A stretch of 64,000 nt of DNA from Sphingobacteriales bacterium (GTDB taxonomy: Bacteria; Bacteroidota; Bacteroidia; Chitinophagales; CAIOSU01), in assembly GCA_027486795.1 (NCBI GenBank), contig JAIXOI010000049.1, positions 124,001 to 188,000 on the forward strand, written 5' to 3'. Under the pieces are notes generated by a model. The model had not been told where the DNA came from and ran no database searches. It worked only from the letters and a program-made list of their open reading frames with translations. Numbering within the stretch: the stretch's first letter is position 1; every line of letters begins with the position of its first letter. This document shows positions 25,241 to 37,300 of this stretch, in pieces. Position numbers and translations under genes: made by a program.

Positions 25241-27025
25241 TTATTTCATTACCACCAGCTTCTTAACGCTGCTGATGTTGTTGCTAGTTACGTTGATGTT
25301 GTATATACCGTTGCTGTAGCCGCTAAAGTTCAAGTCGAACTGCTGTATGCCTTCAACTGAAGTGTAGTTGCGCTCTTCAATAACGCGGCCACTGATGTCG
25401 ATAACACGCATAGTTACGGTTGAAAGTTTGTCGCCAACATTCACGCTTAGTTTAGCATAGTTTTGTGTTGGGTTCGGAAACACATCAAACTCTAACATGC
25501 CTGGGGTGTGCACTTGCAGGCTGTTGTCGCCTTGTACTTTTTCGCCCATAGCCTGTGCAATTACTACATCGGTTAGGTGGTCGGTCAAAATTTCGAAGTC
25601 GAAATTGTTAACGCTTACCGGTATCACACGGATTTCGTATTCCGTATCTGGGTTCAAGCCTTCTAGGGTATAGTTGTGTGCGTTTACCTCGGTCATGTTC
25701 CATTCGGTTTCACCCATTGGGCGAGAGATTACCAAGAATTGACCATAGGCAGGTGCATCCCAGTTTAGGCTAGTAGCAGTTGGCTGAATTTGAGATACAC
25801 GTAAGTTCAAAATATGATTGATAAAATCGCTGCTGTTTTCGCTAGGGTAGCTTGTGCAACCGCCCAACCAACTATTGGCAAAGGTTGGCAAACCACCTTT
25901 ACTGTTTTTGCCAGCTAGGTGTAAACCGTTGTCAACATAGTTAGATTGAGTTCCGTCGTAGTCGGGGTCCATAATTACACCCAAATATTGGCTAGTGGTA
26001 AAACGGGCAACATAAATGCGTCCATCTGGGCCTAGCTCAATGCTACCAATACCCAAAGAGGTAGTAGTACCAATGTGTTTTTTAGTTGCTGCTGGGTCAA
26101 AGTTGAACAAGTTGTATTGGTAAATCTTTTTACCAACGCCGTCGCCTACATAAAGGTACTGGCAGTTTGGCGAGAAAGCCGCTGAGTAGCTAGCTTGGTT
26201 TAAATCAGTATGGTCGGTTATTTGGCCAGTTTCGGCATTAAAATGGAACAAAGAGGTCCAGTTTAGGCCTGAGTATACCAAACGCTCGCCATTGGTTGAT
26301 GCCTTCAGGGTACCCGCATAGTCAGGGGTTATTTTACCGATTTTCGTTTTTACTACACCCGCAATGCCGGTATGGTTTAGCAAATACACATAAAAAGAGT
26401 CGGTACGTAGTTTGTGCGTCACCACCCAATAGTCGATTCCGTTGGCATGTTGTATCGCTGTCAACGATTCGTCGGTGCGGTTAGTAAGCTGTTGGCCCTT
26501 TACCACAACATCGCCCAAACCACCATCCATGTTCATATCAATTACATTGTAGCGCAATCCGCCAAGCGAACCGTTTTCGATACAGTCGGTTGTAAATAGA
26601 TAGAAGATGTTGCCATTGCTACGGGGCAGTGGCAAAACCATTGACGATTGAAACGAGCTACCACAACCACCTGCATTGGCCATGTTGCCGTTTGGCATTA
26701 GTTGGTGGTTTCGGTTCCAAACACCACCAGCATAGGGTAGGCTGCCACCGTTGGTGTAAAACATTATTTGTCCGTTGTCGTCGCTAATAGCGGCGGTTCC
26801 TTCAAACGCTTGCATTTGGCTATTGGTAATTGCAGTAGGGTGTCCTGTGCTGAAATCCAAACCGGCTTTATCGCCGAAATACCATATGTTCGCTTTTAAG
26901 TGTTGCGCTGGTGCGTAGTTAATGTTGTTTGTTTGTGCTTCCAAGTAAAAAGGTAATCCTAAACACATAAATACCATTCCCACACCCTTGGCAATCCTTC
27001 GCTGCAAATCTCTCCTGCTGGCCAT
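25241..27025 (-). CDS. T9SS type A cargo: propeller-like protein with fibronectin III domain
   Basis: 594 residues. A long basic N-terminus precedes a hydrophobic signal segment ending FYLEAQ. The main domain opens with NIWYFGDKAGLDFSTGHPTAI and EGTAAISDDNGQIMFYTNGG, a common start of Bacteroidota surface proteins with beta-propeller-like repeats; it runs to about 395 (SPNCQYLYVGDG, LGPDGRIYVARF). A fibronectin type III-like domain (about 398-490: TSLNWDAPAYGQFLVISRP ... LNPDTEYEIRVIPV) and a type A sorting domain from about 515 (FDVFPNPTQNYAKLSVNVG ... YSNGIYNINVTS) follow. It is exported by the T9SS to the surface or medium; function unknown. Confidence 0.88.
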   Translation of the reverse strand: MASRRDLQRRIAKGVGMVFMCLGLPFYLEAQTNNINYAPAQHLKANIWYFGDKAGLDFSTGHPTAITNSQMQAFEGTAAISDDNGQIMFYTNGGSLPYAGGVWNRNHQLMPNGNMANAGGCGSSFQSSMVLPLPRSNGNIFYLFTTDCIENGSLGGLRYNVIDMNMDGGLGDVVVKGQQLTNRTDESLTAIQHANGIDYWVVTHKLRTDSFYVYLLNHTGIAGVVKTKIGKITPDYAGTLKASTNGERLVYSGLNWTSLFHFNAETGQITDHTDLNQASYSAAFSPNCQYLYVGDGVGKKIYQYNLFNFDPAATKKHIGTTTSLGIGSIELGPDGRIYVARFTTSQYLGVIMDPDYDGTQSNYVDNGLHLAGKNSKGGLPTFANSWLGGCTSYPSENSSDFINHILNLRVSQIQPTATSLNWDAPAYGQFLVISRPMGETEWNMTEVNAHNYTLEGLNPDTEYEIRVIPVSVNNFDFEILTDHLTDVVIAQAMGEKVQGDNSLQVHTPGMLEFDVFPNPTQNYAKLSVNVGDKLSTVTMRVIDISGRVIEERNYTSVEGIQQFDLNFSGYSNGIYNINVTSNNISSVKKLVVMK

Positions 27026-27216
27026 CTTGGTTAATTTTGAGGTTTAATAAACTTGATTTTGAGGTTTTTTAATCACCCCTGTTTACGCAAGTACATAAAC
27101 CATTGTTACATAAGGCCGATGAAAAAAATGAAGTATGGCCTTGAAAACCAAGAATAACAAGTAGCCCACCCTAGCCTAACACCCGATAGGCAAAGCAATT
27201 GGCAACGGATTGGGGA

Positions 27217-27258
27217 AAATCAATTTTCAATTTTCGGTTTTAAATTTTCAACTTGCCA
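27217..27258. repeat. Single arm of the AATTTTCAA phrase repeat
   Basis: A run of CAATTTTCAATTTTC-type words just upstream of the nitroreductase gene, of the same family as 25143-25240. Confidence 0.55.
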
Positions 27259-27276
27259 CCACAATACTTTAAAATT

Positions 27277-27858
27277 ATGATAGACATTAAAGCCTTTAAC
27301 AAACTTATTGCCGACCGTCGTTCGGTTTATCCTAAACAGTATAATAATACGCCTGTTGACGATGGTATTGTAAACCAAATGCTGGAGAACGCCAATTGGG
27401 CGCCCACGCATGGCCTCACTGAACCATGGCGGTTTGTAGTATTTTCCGGCGAAGCTCTTGGTAGGTTAGCCGATTTTTTCCAAACGGTATATAAAGAAAC
27501 GACCCCTAGTGAAAACTTTGATGAGGGTAAATATCAAAAACAGCGCGATAGTATCTTACAATCGTCGCATGTGGTGGCTGTAGTGATGAAGCGGCAAGAA
27601 ACGGGCAAAATTCCGGAAATAGAAGAGGTATGTGCCGTAGCCTGTGCCGTGCAAAACATGTGGCTTACTGCCACCGCCTATGGCGTGGGCTGCTATTGGA
27701 GTACTGGTGGTCCTACCTTTAAGGCACAAGGTAAGGCATACTTCGGTTTGGGAGAGCATGATAAACTATTGGGGTTTATATACATAGGCAATTATGATGG
27801 GGAGTTACCAGCGGGTAAAAGAAAATCGATTGAACAAAAAATTGATTGGAACCGCTAG
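27277..27858 (+). CDS. Nitroreductase family flavoprotein
   Basis: 193 residues from ATG 27277; a TTG at 27253 would add eight residues not like the family. It opens with the FMN-binding RRSVYPKQYNNTPVDD and ENANWAPTHGLTEPWRFVVFSG blocks, and ends with TAYGVGCYWSTGG and LGFIYIGNYDGELP, the pattern of small NfsB/YdjA-like enzymes. These reduce nitro groups, quinones or similar substrates with NAD(P)H; the natural substrate is not evident. It stands alone between two minus-strand or distant genes. Confidence 0.9.
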   Translation: MIDIKAFNKLIADRRSVYPKQYNNTPVDDGIVNQMLENANWAPTHGLTEPWRFVVFSGEALGRLADFFQTVYKETTPSENFDEGKYQKQRDSILQSSHVVAVVMKRQETGKIPEIEEVCAVACAVQNMWLTATAYGVGCYWSTGGPTFKAQGKAYFGLGEHDKLLGFIYIGNYDGELPAGKRKSIEQKIDWNR

Positions 27859-28059
27859 CAATGTTCAAATGCAATGAGCATATGCGGTATTTTATAAGAT
27901 GTTCCGACTCCCTGATTTAAAGGGTTTTAACGCTGTTATCACATTATGGCTAGGTTAAGTTATTGGCGTGGGGCTTTACAAACTGCCTATGTTCCAGTAC
28001 TTTGAACCTGTTGTAGAGGCAAAATCGCAATTAATAACAATGAGTTAATAGTCGCTTTG

Positions 28060-28067
28060 TAATTTTG
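28060..28067 (+). promoter_or_regulatory. -7 box of the 2136-residue surface-protein gene
   Basis: TAATTTTG matches TAnnTTTG, 46 bp before the start codon at 28114. No clear TTG at 18-20 bp spacing. Confidence 0.4.
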
Positions 28068-28113
28068 CCTGCCGTCGAGTTGTGAAATGTAATAATCAGG
28101 TTAAAATGTTCTT

Positions 28114-31100
28114 ATGAGGTACGCATACTTATTGTTGTTAGTTATCTTAGTTTCTTCCAGTCAACTATTAGCACAAGCCACCTTACCTGTTTCAAGAACT
28201 GCCTGGAATAGCACTGAACCTACTGGTTGGTCTCAAACAGGCACTGTCGACCGCACCACCACTTTTGCTTGCACTGGCAATAATGCCGCTACTTTTAATA
28301 GTACGGGCGATGTAACCACAGTTTTCTTTAACGCGGCGCCCAATCAGCTTGTTTTTAAATTAAAAAATGCCTCAATGAGTGGTGCATCGAGCATGCTCGT
28401 GGAAAGGTCGGATAATGGCACTGCTTGGACCACTATAGGAACTTATGGCACTGCTTCGGGTGCTACTGCAATATCAGATTGTGCCAATATTACTTTGTCG
28501 CTAACCGCTAACACTCGTTACGTTCGCTGGACTTTTACACAAGCAAATGGCAATTGCGATTTGGATGATGTATCCATATCAGCAGCAGCTGCGCCCGAAA
28601 TAAACGTAAAGCAAGGTAGCACCAATTTAGCGGACGGCAGTGGTAGCTATAGTTTCGGCTCTGTTAATACCAGCTCCTCTTCAAGTGCCATCACCTTTAC
28701 TATTGAAAACACTGGTTCTGCCAGCCTATCGATAAGCGGCACGCCCAAGGTAGCCATATCGGGCCATACCAGCGATTTTACTATCAACCAAACTAGCACT
28801 GCAGCCACAGTTGCAGCGGCAGGCACTACTACTTTTACCGTTACTTTCAATCCCACTGCTGCAGGCGCCCGTACCGCAACGCTTTCCATTGCCAATAACG
28901 ATGGCGATGAAGACCCCTACACTTTTGATGTAACCGGCACAGGGGTAACCCCTGCCCCCGAAATGAATGTAGTGCAAGGGGCAACTAATATTGCGGATGG
29001 CTCGGGGAGCTATAGTTTCGGTTCTATTAATCAAGGTGCTTCCTCCAGCGCTATCACGTTTACTATACAAAACACGGGCAGCGCTTCACTATCACTTAGC
29101 GGCACGCCGATAGTTGCCATTAGCGGACATACCACTGATTTTACCATTAACCAAACCAGCACCGCTGCATCGGTGGCGGCAGCGGGTACTACCACTTTTA
29201 CCATTACCTTCAACCCAACAACCACTGGTACCCGCTCGGCAGCCATATCCATAGCCAACAATGATGCCGATGAAAACCCTTACAACTTTACGGTAACCGG
29301 CACTGGCATTACCCCCGAAATGAATGTGCGCGAAGGCAGCACCAACATTGCCAGTGGCGGCAGTTACAGTTTTGGTTCAATTGCCACCAGCACCTCTACC
29401 GGAGCCATTACCTTTACAATTGAAAATACGGGCACAGCAGCATTGGCATTAAGCGGTATCCCGAAAGTAGCCATTAGCGGGGTTGATGCCGCCGACTTTA
29501 TTATTGTACAAACCAGCACTGCTGCCAGCGTGAGCGGGCCTAGTGGCACTACTACCTTTACTATTGAGTTTAACCCTACCACGGGCGGCTCGAAAACGGC
29601 CCAAATATCAATAGCCAACAACGACCTTAATGAAAACCCTTATACCATTAACCTTACCGGCACAGGGCTTACCTCGGCACCAGAGATAAATGTAAAACAA
29701 AGCACTAATGATTTGATAAGTGGAAGCGGAACATACGGTTTCGGCTCATTGGCCACCGGCGCATCATCAAGTGCAATAACCTTTACCGTAGAAAATTTAG
29801 GCAATGCCAATTTATCGCTAAGTGGTACCCCAAGGATTGCTATATCGGGCAATACCGGCGATTTCACCATCAACCAAACCAGCACCTTGGCTACCGTTGC
29901 GGCTAGTAGCAATACTACTTTTACCATTACTTTCAACCCAACTGTTGCCGGAGCCCGCTCGGCAACCATCAGCATTGCCAATGACGATAACGACGAGAAC
30001 CCATATACCTTTACCGTAACGGGCACGGGCTTGCAGTCAATAGCTACAGGCACCATTACGGGTTCGCCGTTTTGTGTAGGCAACACTGCCACAGCATCAG
30101 TTAGCGTGCCCTATACTATTGTGGGTAGCTATACCGTGGGCAATACCTTTACCGCAGTGCTTTCCAACTCCAGTGGCTCGTTTGCATCCGGCACTACCAA
30201 CATCGGCACTGCCACAAGCATTACTTCGGGTACTATCACTGCCACCATACCCGCATCGGTAGGTGCTGGAGCACTATACCGCATAAGGGTAGTAAGCAGC
30301 ACACCAAGCGTAACTGGCACTGATAACGGTGTTAACCTTACTGTTCAAGCCTTCGCAGGGCCATCATCAGTAGCGGCAAGCTGCTCCAATGCTACCGCAA
30401 CCGTAACTTGGGCCAACCCTAATTGCTTTGATCAGATAATGGTGGTTGCTAAAGCGGGTGCATTTACGAGCACACTACCAACAGGAGACGGCACTGCTTA
30501 CACCGCTAGCCTCACTTTTGGCACCGGCACTGCATTCGATGGTGGTCGCGTGGTTTACAAAGGCACGGGTACTGCCAGTGGCACCATTGCCAGCTTAACC
30601 AACGGTTCTACCTATTATTTTAAAACCTTCGCCCGCGTAGGCACCACTTGGGTAGCTGGCGGCACCGACAATTGTGCACCAGTGGCCGGACCATGCGGCA
30701 CGGAAAGCTTTACGAATCTTAATGCTTCCGGAAGCACCTACGGCAGTGGATCATACACAGGCGATAACGGTGTAACCTGGACTTATGTAGAGGCTCGCAC
30801 TCCATCAGGTACGTATGACATTACTGGCGGCACCATTGGCTTTTCTGATGCAGGTACTGGAAATGTACGTGCCAACTCAGGAACTGGCGGAGTAGGAAAT
30901 GTTACTTTTAGTATGCGCTCATACTTTACTGGTGGTGTGGCTTCGGACCGCACCATAGCCGTTTATGTAAATGGCACGCTTAAAGGCACCTTTACCTTGG
31001 CAGCCATGACTACCATATATACCCATACTGTTACTGCGAACGAGCCGGGCAATGTATTGATTCAATTCCGATCTACGGGCTCAAGGCAGGTGGTAATAGA

Positions 31101-34100
31101 TGACGTGAGCTGGACTTGCTACGTGGCCTGCACCCCGCCTGCCGACCCAATAGGTACTATAAGCGGCACCACGCCTGCTTGCGCTACCACATCGCTAAGT
31201 TTCTCGGGCTCAGCTACTGCACCCGTAACTAACTATTGGCAGACCAGCGCCACAGGCACTGCTACTAACAACAATGCCACTAGCAGCCTCACAGTAACTA
31301 CTAGCGGTAGCTATTATGTGCGTGCCTATAACAGCACTACCTTGTGCTGGAGCGACGGTGCAGTAGGTCCTTATAACGTAACTATTAATAATAACGCAAG
31401 TATTAGTGGCCAACCAGCCAACAGGTTAATTAATGACGGTGCCAATACTACTTTTACCGTAACGGCAAGTAATGCTGGCAGCTACCAGTGGCAAGTGAAT
31501 ACCGGCAGCGGTTTCGGCAATATTACCAATGGTGGTGTATACTCTGGCGCTACTAGCCAAACACTTACCATTACAGGCGCAACCCTTGCCATGAGCGGCT
31601 ACCAATATAGGGTGGTTATTGGCGGCAACTCGCCATGCACGGGTACCACATCAACCAATGCTACCTTAACCGTTAATGTGGCCGTGCCAGTTACTGACAA
31701 TGGTTGTATTGACGATGACTATGCTACGATGACCTTTAATGTTGCCAGCAATGTGCTGATTACAGATGTAAATATTGGTGTAAAGGCCACCGCCGACTGG
31801 CGCGGTGATTTGATTATCAAAGTAGTATCACCCCAAGGTACTGAAATAACCATTATGAACTCAGTGGGCAATGACTGGTTCGACCTTGATGCGTTGTTTG
31901 ATGATAGCGGCAGTGCAACTGGGCTTGATTTCTCAGATCATACGGTAGATGGCACTTACGACGAAACCGTGCAGGTGCAAGGTTCCCTTACCGATCCATT
32001 GAGTACCTTTAACGGAGAGTTATCGCAAGGTACTTGGACGTTAAAGGTTTGCGATGCGGAGGAGTTTGACCTGGCCTACATTAACGGATTTGAGGTTATC
32101 ATATCGGGCACTGCTGTTTGTACCCCCGCGGCCAGCATCACGTCTTTCGTACCTACTAGCGGCCCGGTGGGCACACAAGTTACCATTACCGGTAGCGGTT
32201 TTACTGGTGCTACTGCGGTAAGATTTGGCTCATTGAATGCAACATCGTTTACTGTAGTTAACGCTACTACCATTAGGGCCGAAGTTCCTGCCAATGCAGT
32301 AACCGGAAAAGTAAGCGTGCTAGATGCAGCCAGTTGCGCTGCCCCTTCTGCGGCCAACTTTATGGTTGTTGGTGAATCTGGAAGTTGTGGCAATGGTTCA
32401 ACGGCCGCCGAACTATTTATAAGCGAAATATATGACGCTACCAGTGGTGATTACCATTTTGTCGAAATTTTTAATGGCACCAGCTCGAGTGTAAACCTTA
32501 GCAATTATACTGTAAGAACGATTGCATACGGCAACAATGGCTCAAATGCCGAAAATATTGCCTTAAGTGGAACCCTAGCTAGTGGCGCTACTTACCTAGT
32601 GCGAATTGGAATAAGTAGCGGCCCATGTGGCGTTACTCCCAATATAACCGCTACCGCAGGCGGCTTTAATGGAAACGATGAAGTGATGTTGCGTAAAAAT
32701 GGCGTAACTATTGATTTTACAGAAAACCCGAACCAAGGTGCTGGCTTCTCACAATTACGCAAGGCCAGCGTAACTGGCCCAAGCCCTTCCTATAATCCTT
32801 CGCAGTGGGATATTACTTCTATTGAGTCTTGTACCAACCTTGGCACTAGCCCTTATGCGGCAGGCACGCAACTTACCATAAACACCCAGCCGGCCGATAT
32901 TGCTGGCTGTAGCGTAACTCTAGCAGTAACTGCTACTGCCAGTGCTGCCATTACCTACCAATGGAAATACAACAATGGCAGTGCAACTGGATGGACTAAT
33001 GTAACCACTTTCGGCGGTACTACTGTAACCGGCGCAACGGGCGCAACTTTGAGTATCAGCGGCACTACTAATACACTAAATGGTTATCAGTTTTATTGCG
33101 AGGTAACATCGGGTACTTGTACACAAAACAGCAATGCAGCGCAATATACTTTTGGGGTGTTGCCGGTTTTCCGCAGCAAAGCTACCGGTAATTGGAACAG
33201 CATAGCTACCTGGGAAATGGCCAACACCACTGCCGGCCCATGGAGCAATGCTTGCGACTACCCAACAACTGCCAATAGCACTCAGGTAATTGTGCAAATT
33301 AACCATAAAGTAACTTTGAACCTTGACTTGAGCATAGATAAACTGACTATTGACGCAGGTGGAGAAGTAGAAATTGCGACCAGCGCAACATTGACCATTT
33401 TGAACGGCCAAACGGGTGCTGATTTGTTGGTAAATGGCACCCTAACCGATAGGGGAAATAGCAGCGAAGGACTGGACTTTGAAAACAATACCGGCACTGC
33501 AAACGACGCCAGTTGGACACTAGGCAGTGCGGGAACGATTGTTAAAACGAATGCCTCAAGCGTGGTAAACTATCGTGATTTTTACCAAGGAGGTATAAGC
33601 ACCATACCGGCAACCGCAAACTGGTACTACCGCTACAATGGCGATGGCAACCCCAACACAGCTTTTGCTGATATGTACTACCCGAATCTGCATTTTGAAA
33701 ATACGGCCAACACAGGAAATTTTGCTTGGAACAATTTCTCCATGATACTTTCAGGCAGATTGACCACTGGCACCATAAAAGGGGACTTGAACATTGGTGT
33801 AACAGGAACTGGAACTGTAACCGTATTGAACAATAACATTAACAGCCAACCAGCAATAGTGCAAGGTGACTTGTTTGTAGAAACAGGTAGCACCCTTACC
33901 ACCGAAGCTAATCCTACCTTATCGGTTTCTAACTATGGCACAAGTGGCGGTAGCACGGGTACCTACGGGCATGGCACCGGATTTGAAGTGCGTGGGGCAG
34001 TGTATGTTGAGGGCACTTTGGATGCGAACACCGCTTCAACGGGTGTATTGCGCTTTGCGGGCACTGGCACACAAGATGTGCTAGGCGCCGGAACCTTAGA

Positions 34101-34524
34101 CCTTTGGAACGTTGAAAAAACAGCCGCCGGTACCGTTTTGTTGGATAGGGCTATTGTGATAAACAACAACATTAGCTTTAGTGCCGGTACTTTCAATGCC
34201 GATGGCAATAACATAACGGTTGGTGGCATTTGGAGCAACACTGGTGCTACCTACACCCACGGCAACAATACGGTTATTTTCAATGGCTCTGGCAACAGCA
34301 CCGTGCGCACCAATAACCAAGCCTTTTATAACGTGCAGGTGGCTACCACAGGTTCGGGTAAGGTATATCCTATAACAAATGATATGACCGTAACCAATTT
34401 GCTAAGCGTAACCCAAGGTGCTTTTGAAGTACCAGCCAGCCGCACGGTGAATACGGCCACCTTTAGCCAAACGGTATTGGGCACTACTACCCTAAAAGCA
34501 ACGGGCGTGTTGAATGTGGATTGA
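28114..34524 (+). CDS. Giant multidomain surface protein without a sorting domain
   Basis: 2136 residues: signal peptide (ends SSQLLAQ); four choice-of-anchor D (ASH-like) repeats starting near 159, 282, 400 and 522 ([19 protein letters not shown] ... [17 protein letters not shown]); Ig-like segments; a proprotein-convertase P domain at about 1190-1335 ([15 protein letters not shown] ... [23 protein letters not shown]); an IPT/TIG domain at about 1340-1420 ([20 protein letters not shown]); a lamin-tail domain at about 1430-1560; and a beta-helix-like region from about 1690. It stops at [11 protein letters not shown] within that region. No type A or B C-terminal domain follows, although the similar proteins nearby have one, so the 3' end was probably lost. 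Confidence 0.85.
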   Translation: MRYAYLLLLVILVSSSQLLAQATLPVSRTAWNSTEPTGWSQTGTVDRTTTFACTGNNAATFNSTGDVTTVFFNAAPNQLVFKLKNASMSGASSMLVERSDNGTAWTTIGTYGTASGATAISDCANITLSLTANTRYVRWTFTQANGNCDLDDVSISAAAAPEINVKQGSTNLADGSGSYSFGSVNTSSSSSAITFTIENTGSASLSISGTPKVAISGHTSDFTINQTSTAATVAAAGTTTFTVTFNPTAAGARTATLSIANNDGDEDPYTFDVTGTGVTPAPEMNVVQGATNIADGSGSYSFGSINQGASSSAITFTIQNTGSASLSLSGTPIVAISGHTTDFTINQTSTAASVAAAGTTTFTITFNPTTTGTRSAAISIANNDADENPYNFTVTGTGITPEMNVREGSTNIASGGSYSFGSIATSTSTGAITFTIENTGTAALALSGIPKVAISGVDAADFIIVQTSTAASVSGPSGTTTFTIEFNPTTGGSKTAQISIANNDLNENPYTINLTGTGLTSAPEINVKQSTNDLISGSGTYGFGSLATGASSSAITFTVENLGNANLSLSGTPRIAISGNTGDFTINQTSTLATVAASSNTTFTITFNPTVAGARSATISIANDDNDENPYTFTVTGTGLQSIATGTITGSPFCVGNTATASVSVPYTIVGSYTVGNTFTAVLSNSSGSFASGTTNIGTATSITSGTITATIPASVGAGALYRIRVVSSTPSVTGTDNGVNLTVQAFAGPSSVAASCSNATATVTWANPNCFDQIMVVAKAGAFTSTLPTGDGTAYTASLTFGTGTAFDGGRVVYKGTGTASGTIASLTNGSTYYFKTFARVGTTWVAGGTDNCAPVAGPCGTESFTNLNASGSTYGSGSYTGDNGVTWTYVEARTPSGTYDITGGTIGFSDAGTGNVRANSGTGGVGNVTFSMRSYFTGGVASDRTIAVYVNGTLKGTFTLAAMTTIYTHTVTANEPGNVLIQFRSTGSRQVVIDDVSWTCYVACTPPADPIGTISGTTPACATTSLSFSGSATAPVTNYWQTSATGTATNNNATSSLTVTTSGSYYVRAYNSTTLCWSDGAVGPYNVTINNNASISGQPANRLINDGANTTFTVTASNAGSYQWQVNTGSGFGNITNGGVYSGATSQTLTITGATLAMSGYQYRVVIGGNSPCTGTTSTNATLTVNVAVPVTDNGCIDDDYATMTFNVASNVLITDVNIGVKATADWRGDLIIKVVSPQGTEITIMNSVGNDWFDLDALFDDSGSATGLDFSDHTVDGTYDETVQVQGSLTDPLSTFNGELSQGTWTLKVCDAEEFDLAYINGFEVIISGTAVCTPAASITSFVPTSGPVGTQVTITGSGFTGATAVRFGSLNATSFTVVNATTIRAEVPANAVTGKVSVLDAASCAAPSAANFMVVGESGSCGNGSTAAELFISEIYDATSGDYHFVEIFNGTSSSVNLSNYTVRTIAYGNNGSNAENIALSGTLASGATYLVRIGISSGPCGVTPNITATAGGFNGNDEVMLRKNGVTIDFTENPNQGAGFSQLRKASVTGPSPSYNPSQWDITSIESCTNLGTSPYAAGTQLTINTQPADIAGCSVTLAVTATASAAITYQWKYNNGSATGWTNVTTFGGTTVTGATGATLSISGTTNTLNGYQFYCEVTSGTCTQNSNAAQYTFGVLPVFRSKATGNWNSIATWEMANTTAGPWSNACDYPTTANSTQVIVQINHKVTLNLDLSIDKLTIDAGGEVEIATSATLTILNGQTGADLLVNGTLTDRGNSSEGLDFENNTGTANDASWTLGSAGTIVKTNASSVVNYRDFYQGGISTIPATANWYYRYNGDGNPNTAFADMYYPNLHFENTANTGNFAWNNFSMILSGRLTTGTIKGDLNIGVTGTGTVTVLNNNINSQPAIVQGDLFVETGSTLTTEANPTLSVSNYGTSGGSTGTYGHGTGFEVRGAVYVEGTLDANTASTGVLRFAGTGTQDVLGAGTLDLWNVEKTAAGTVLLDRAIVINNNISFSAGTFNADGNNITVGGIWSNTGATYTHGNNTVIFNGSGNSTVRTNNQAFYNVQVATTGSGKVYPITNDMTVTNLLSVTQGAFEVPASRTVNTATFSQTVLGTTTLKATGVLNVD

Positions 34525-34617
34525 TGGAGGTAGCTACCCATGTGTAGTTTTACTATTTAATGACAATTGATAGGGTGCATAAATACCTTTTTAGTATTAT
34601 CTTGCTCAAAAGGATTT

Positions 34618-36111
34618 ATGAAACACACGCTACTCATTCTTTTTGTTTGCTTATCAAAGCTTGCTGTGGCCCAAAACTGGGCACCTGTAAATACTTCCGA
34701 CATTTACAACTACCAATTAGATACTGCTTCTGCTATATCGCATAGTTTGTGGGTCGATTCGGTGGGCTTTGATGGGGTTGATTCCATCTATTACCCAAAC
34801 AGGATTGTTAAGCATATTTCCAACTCTTTAGCGCTTAAAAATCAACCACAGTTTCTAAACAAACAGGTCACTGTTCAAGCCAATGGTCTATTTTTATATC
34901 AAGAGCCTTCAGTAATAAGTTATTATAGCCAAGCCAATGTAAGTGACAGTTACACTTACGATAGCACCAACAATATTACAGCAACGGTTTTGTCTGCCGA
35001 TACAGCAATGGTATTAGGAAACCTTGATTCCATAAAAATCATAGCCCTTTCTAGTGGCGACACCATAATTGCCAGCAAGGAGCATGGCTTTGTGCAATAC
35101 CCCATGGAGTATGGTAGTGGCAAATATTACCGTTTAGTTGGCATCGAAGGTGGCAGAAACCTTGGCGAGCACGTGCCTAAGTTCAATGACTTTTTTGATT
35201 ATTCGGTTGGGGATACGTTTTGGTATTATACGTTTTCAAGTTCGTGGAATGGTTATTATGGGGCAGATTATTTTGAAGAAAAGAAAGCCTATGTTATTGA
35301 TACTTTGTATCGTATAGGTGATACCATTTTCTATAGTTTTCCTGGTGTCAATAATTACTCAGTAAAGTATAATCTTGATTTACCAACTAATGACGTAAAT
35401 GGATTCCCCAATTCACTGAGAGAATTGCCAAATGCCAATATTGCCAACAATAACTACGATTACCATTTGCTTTGGTACAATGCACCATTTCCATACAACT
35501 ATTATGATAACATTCTTGCAATGCCAGAATGTGATTACCAACCCAATGATCCGACAATATATTTTTGTAGTTATACGCCCCTTGCTCTTGCGGGTGGCTT
35601 TAATGGAAAACGCTATAACTTTAGCTATTGTGGAAACACAGCAATGAGAGATACCTTAAATTATAGAAGGTATTATTACGCTAACAATGAAATGGGGGGC
35701 TCCGTAGAAAATAATAGAATTTTTTTAGAGCGCATAGGGGTGACAGAGGTTACCTTGGCTGGTTTTGAGAGCTTCGGAATTTGTAGAATGTATGCTTACC
35801 GCTTAGCCGGAGATAGCACAATTACCATTCTCAACCAATATTTAAATGACTTGATAATCGGTATTGATGAACCTGCGCAAGCTAATTTTAAACTACTGGG
35901 CAATCCAGTTTCCAACTCCATAAACCTTGAACTAGAAACTACCGAAGTACATACATTAACCCTTTACAACCTCAATGGCCAGCAGCTATTGCAGCAGCAA
36001 ACAGAAACCCAAACAATAAGAATGGATGTGGCGCATTTACCACAAGGTGTTTATTTGCTTGAGGTGCGAAACAAACAGGGCGTAACTAGGCAGCGAGTGG
36101 TGAAGCTGTAA
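34618..36111 (+). CDS. T9SS type A cargo, secreted protein of unknown function
   Basis: 497 residues from ATG 34618 (MKHTLLILFVCLSKLAVAQ, a clear signal peptide); an upstream ATG at 34567 gives an implausible N-terminus. The body (about 20-420) is rich in Tyr, Asp and Ser and has no recognised domain (DFFDYSVGDTFWYYTFSSSWNG ... YRIGDTIFYSF). A type A sorting domain closes the protein (FKLLGNPVSNSINLELET ... LPQGVYLLEVRNKQGVTRQRVVKL). It follows the giant surface protein by 93 bp in the same direction. Its stop directly touches the stop of the convergent tsaD. Confidence 0.85.
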   Translation: MKHTLLILFVCLSKLAVAQNWAPVNTSDIYNYQLDTASAISHSLWVDSVGFDGVDSIYYPNRIVKHISNSLALKNQPQFLNKQVTVQANGLFLYQEPSVISYYSQANVSDSYTYDSTNNITATVLSADTAMVLGNLDSIKIIALSSGDTIIASKEHGFVQYPMEYGSGKYYRLVGIEGGRNLGEHVPKFNDFFDYSVGDTFWYYTFSSSWNGYYGADYFEEKKAYVIDTLYRIGDTIFYSFPGVNNYSVKYNLDLPTNDVNGFPNSLRELPNANIANNNYDYHLLWYNAPFPYNYYDNILAMPECDYQPNDPTIYFCSYTPLALAGGFNGKRYNFSYCGNTAMRDTLNYRRYYYANNEMGGSVENNRIFLERIGVTEVTLAGFESFGICRMYAYRLAGDSTITILNQYLNDLIIGIDEPAQANFKLLGNPVSNSINLELETTEVHTLTLYNLNGQQLLQQQTETQTIRMDVAHLPQGVYLLEVRNKQGVTRQRVVKL

Positions 36112-37131
36112 CTATATAGCATACCGCGCCACGGGGCTTACATCCTGCGTAGTAAACTCGCCTTTTAGATATTTGTAGTAGGCCGTGATGCCAATCATGG
36201 CGGCATTGTCGGTGCAGTATTCAAAGCGGGGTATGTAGGTGTTCCAGCCAAAGCGCTGGCCAGTTTCATTTATGGCTTTTCGCAGTCCACTATTGGCCGA
36301 TACGCCGCCAGCGATGGCAATTTCCTTGATGTTATGCTCTATGGCGGCTAGTTCCAACTTCTCCATCAACATCTCTATAATGTGCCGCTGTATTGAGGCG
36401 CACAGGTCGTTCAAATTATTGGTAATGAATTCAGGGTCTTGTTTCTGCTGTTTTTGTATAGCATACAGCACAGAGGTTTTAAAACCGCTGAAACTAAAAT
36501 CGAGCCCCTCTACTTTTGGTTTGCCAAACGTAAAAGCTTGTGGGTTGCCCAGTTGGGCATACTTATCAATAAGCGGCCCGCCAGGGTAAGGTAGGCCTAG
36601 TATTTTAGCAGTTTTATCGAATGCCTCACCAGCCGCATCGTCTGTTGTGTTGCCTAGCACTTCCATATCCAAGTGGCTGCGCACCAGCACAATCTGTGTG
36701 TGTCCGCCCGACACAGTAAGGCAAAGGAACGGAAACGAAGGTTTTGGGTCTTCTATGAAATGCGCCAGCACGTGCGCTTGCATGTGGTTTACCTCAATTA
36801 GCGGCAAACCCAGTGTAAGCGCCAAGCCCTTGGCAAAAGTAGCCCCCACAAGCAATGACCCAATGAGCCCTGGGCCGCGAGTAAACGCAATGGCATTTAA
36901 TTGGTCTAAGGTTATGCCAGCCTTTTGCATGGCCGCATCTACTACCGGAATAATGTTTTGCAAATGGGCACGGCTGGCCATTTCTGGCACTACGCCACCA
37001 TAAAGGCGGTGAATATCTTGCGTGGCAACTAAATTGGCAAGGTTTTCGTCATTACGGAACACAGCTGCCGAGGTGTCGTCGCAAGACGACTCAATAGCTA
37101 ATAGATAAACGGTTTTCGGGCTTTGTGTCAT
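36112..37131 (-). CDS. tsaD: tRNA N6-adenosine threonylcarbamoyltransferase
   Basis: 339 residues, standard length. The ASKHA-fold signatures are present: LAIESSCDDTSAAVF at the N-terminus, the metal-binding HMQAHVLAHF, PYPGGPLIDKYA, and AGGVSANSGLR with DNAAMIG near the end. With TsaB/TsaE (not in the window) it transfers the threonylcarbamoyl group to A37 of tRNAs reading ANN codons, an essential step. It is divergent from the TamB-like gene across an inverted repeat, a pairing seen in many Bacteroidota. Confidence 0.96.
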   Translation of the reverse strand: MTQSPKTVYLLAIESSCDDTSAAVFRNDENLANLVATQDIHRLYGGVVPEMASRAHLQNIIPVVDAAMQKAGITLDQLNAIAFTRGPGLIGSLLVGATFAKGLALTLGLPLIEVNHMQAHVLAHFIEDPKPSFPFLCLTVSGGHTQIVLVRSHLDMEVLGNTTDDAAGEAFDKTAKILGLPYPGGPLIDKYAQLGNPQAFTFGKPKVEGLDFSFSGFKTSVLYAIQKQQKQDPEFITNNLNDLCASIQRHIIEMLMEKLELAAIEHNIKEIAIAGGVSANSGLRKAINETGQRFGWNTYIPRFEYCTDNAAMIGITAYYKYLKGEFTTQDVSPVARYAI

Positions 37132-37161
37132 AGAAAGTGTAAATTTAGCGTTTAGAATGCT

Positions 37162-37298
37162 AGTATCAAGTAATGAGTATCAAGTATCACGACTTTTATT
37201 AGGTACGAAGTACGATTTACGAGGTGCGATTAAATTGAATAATGAAAATTAAATACAGGTACCAAGTACTTGTTACTTGATACTCACTACTTGATACT
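37162..37298. repeat. Inverted repeat of GATACTTGATACT words between tsaD and the TamB-like gene
   Basis: Left arm 37162-37186 pairs with right arm 37274-37298 over 25 bp with one mismatch. A nested pair of GGTACGAAGTACG-type words lies inside. The right arm ends 2 bp before the TTG start at 37301, and the left arm is about 30 bp from the tsaD start, so the element fills the whole divergent promoter region. Confidence 0.88.
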
Positions 37299-37300
37299 GA

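Noticed and set aside
28647-29621. Several antisense frames opposite the giant surface protein
   Set aside because: They recur with the repeats of the sense gene and have no initiation signals or family features.
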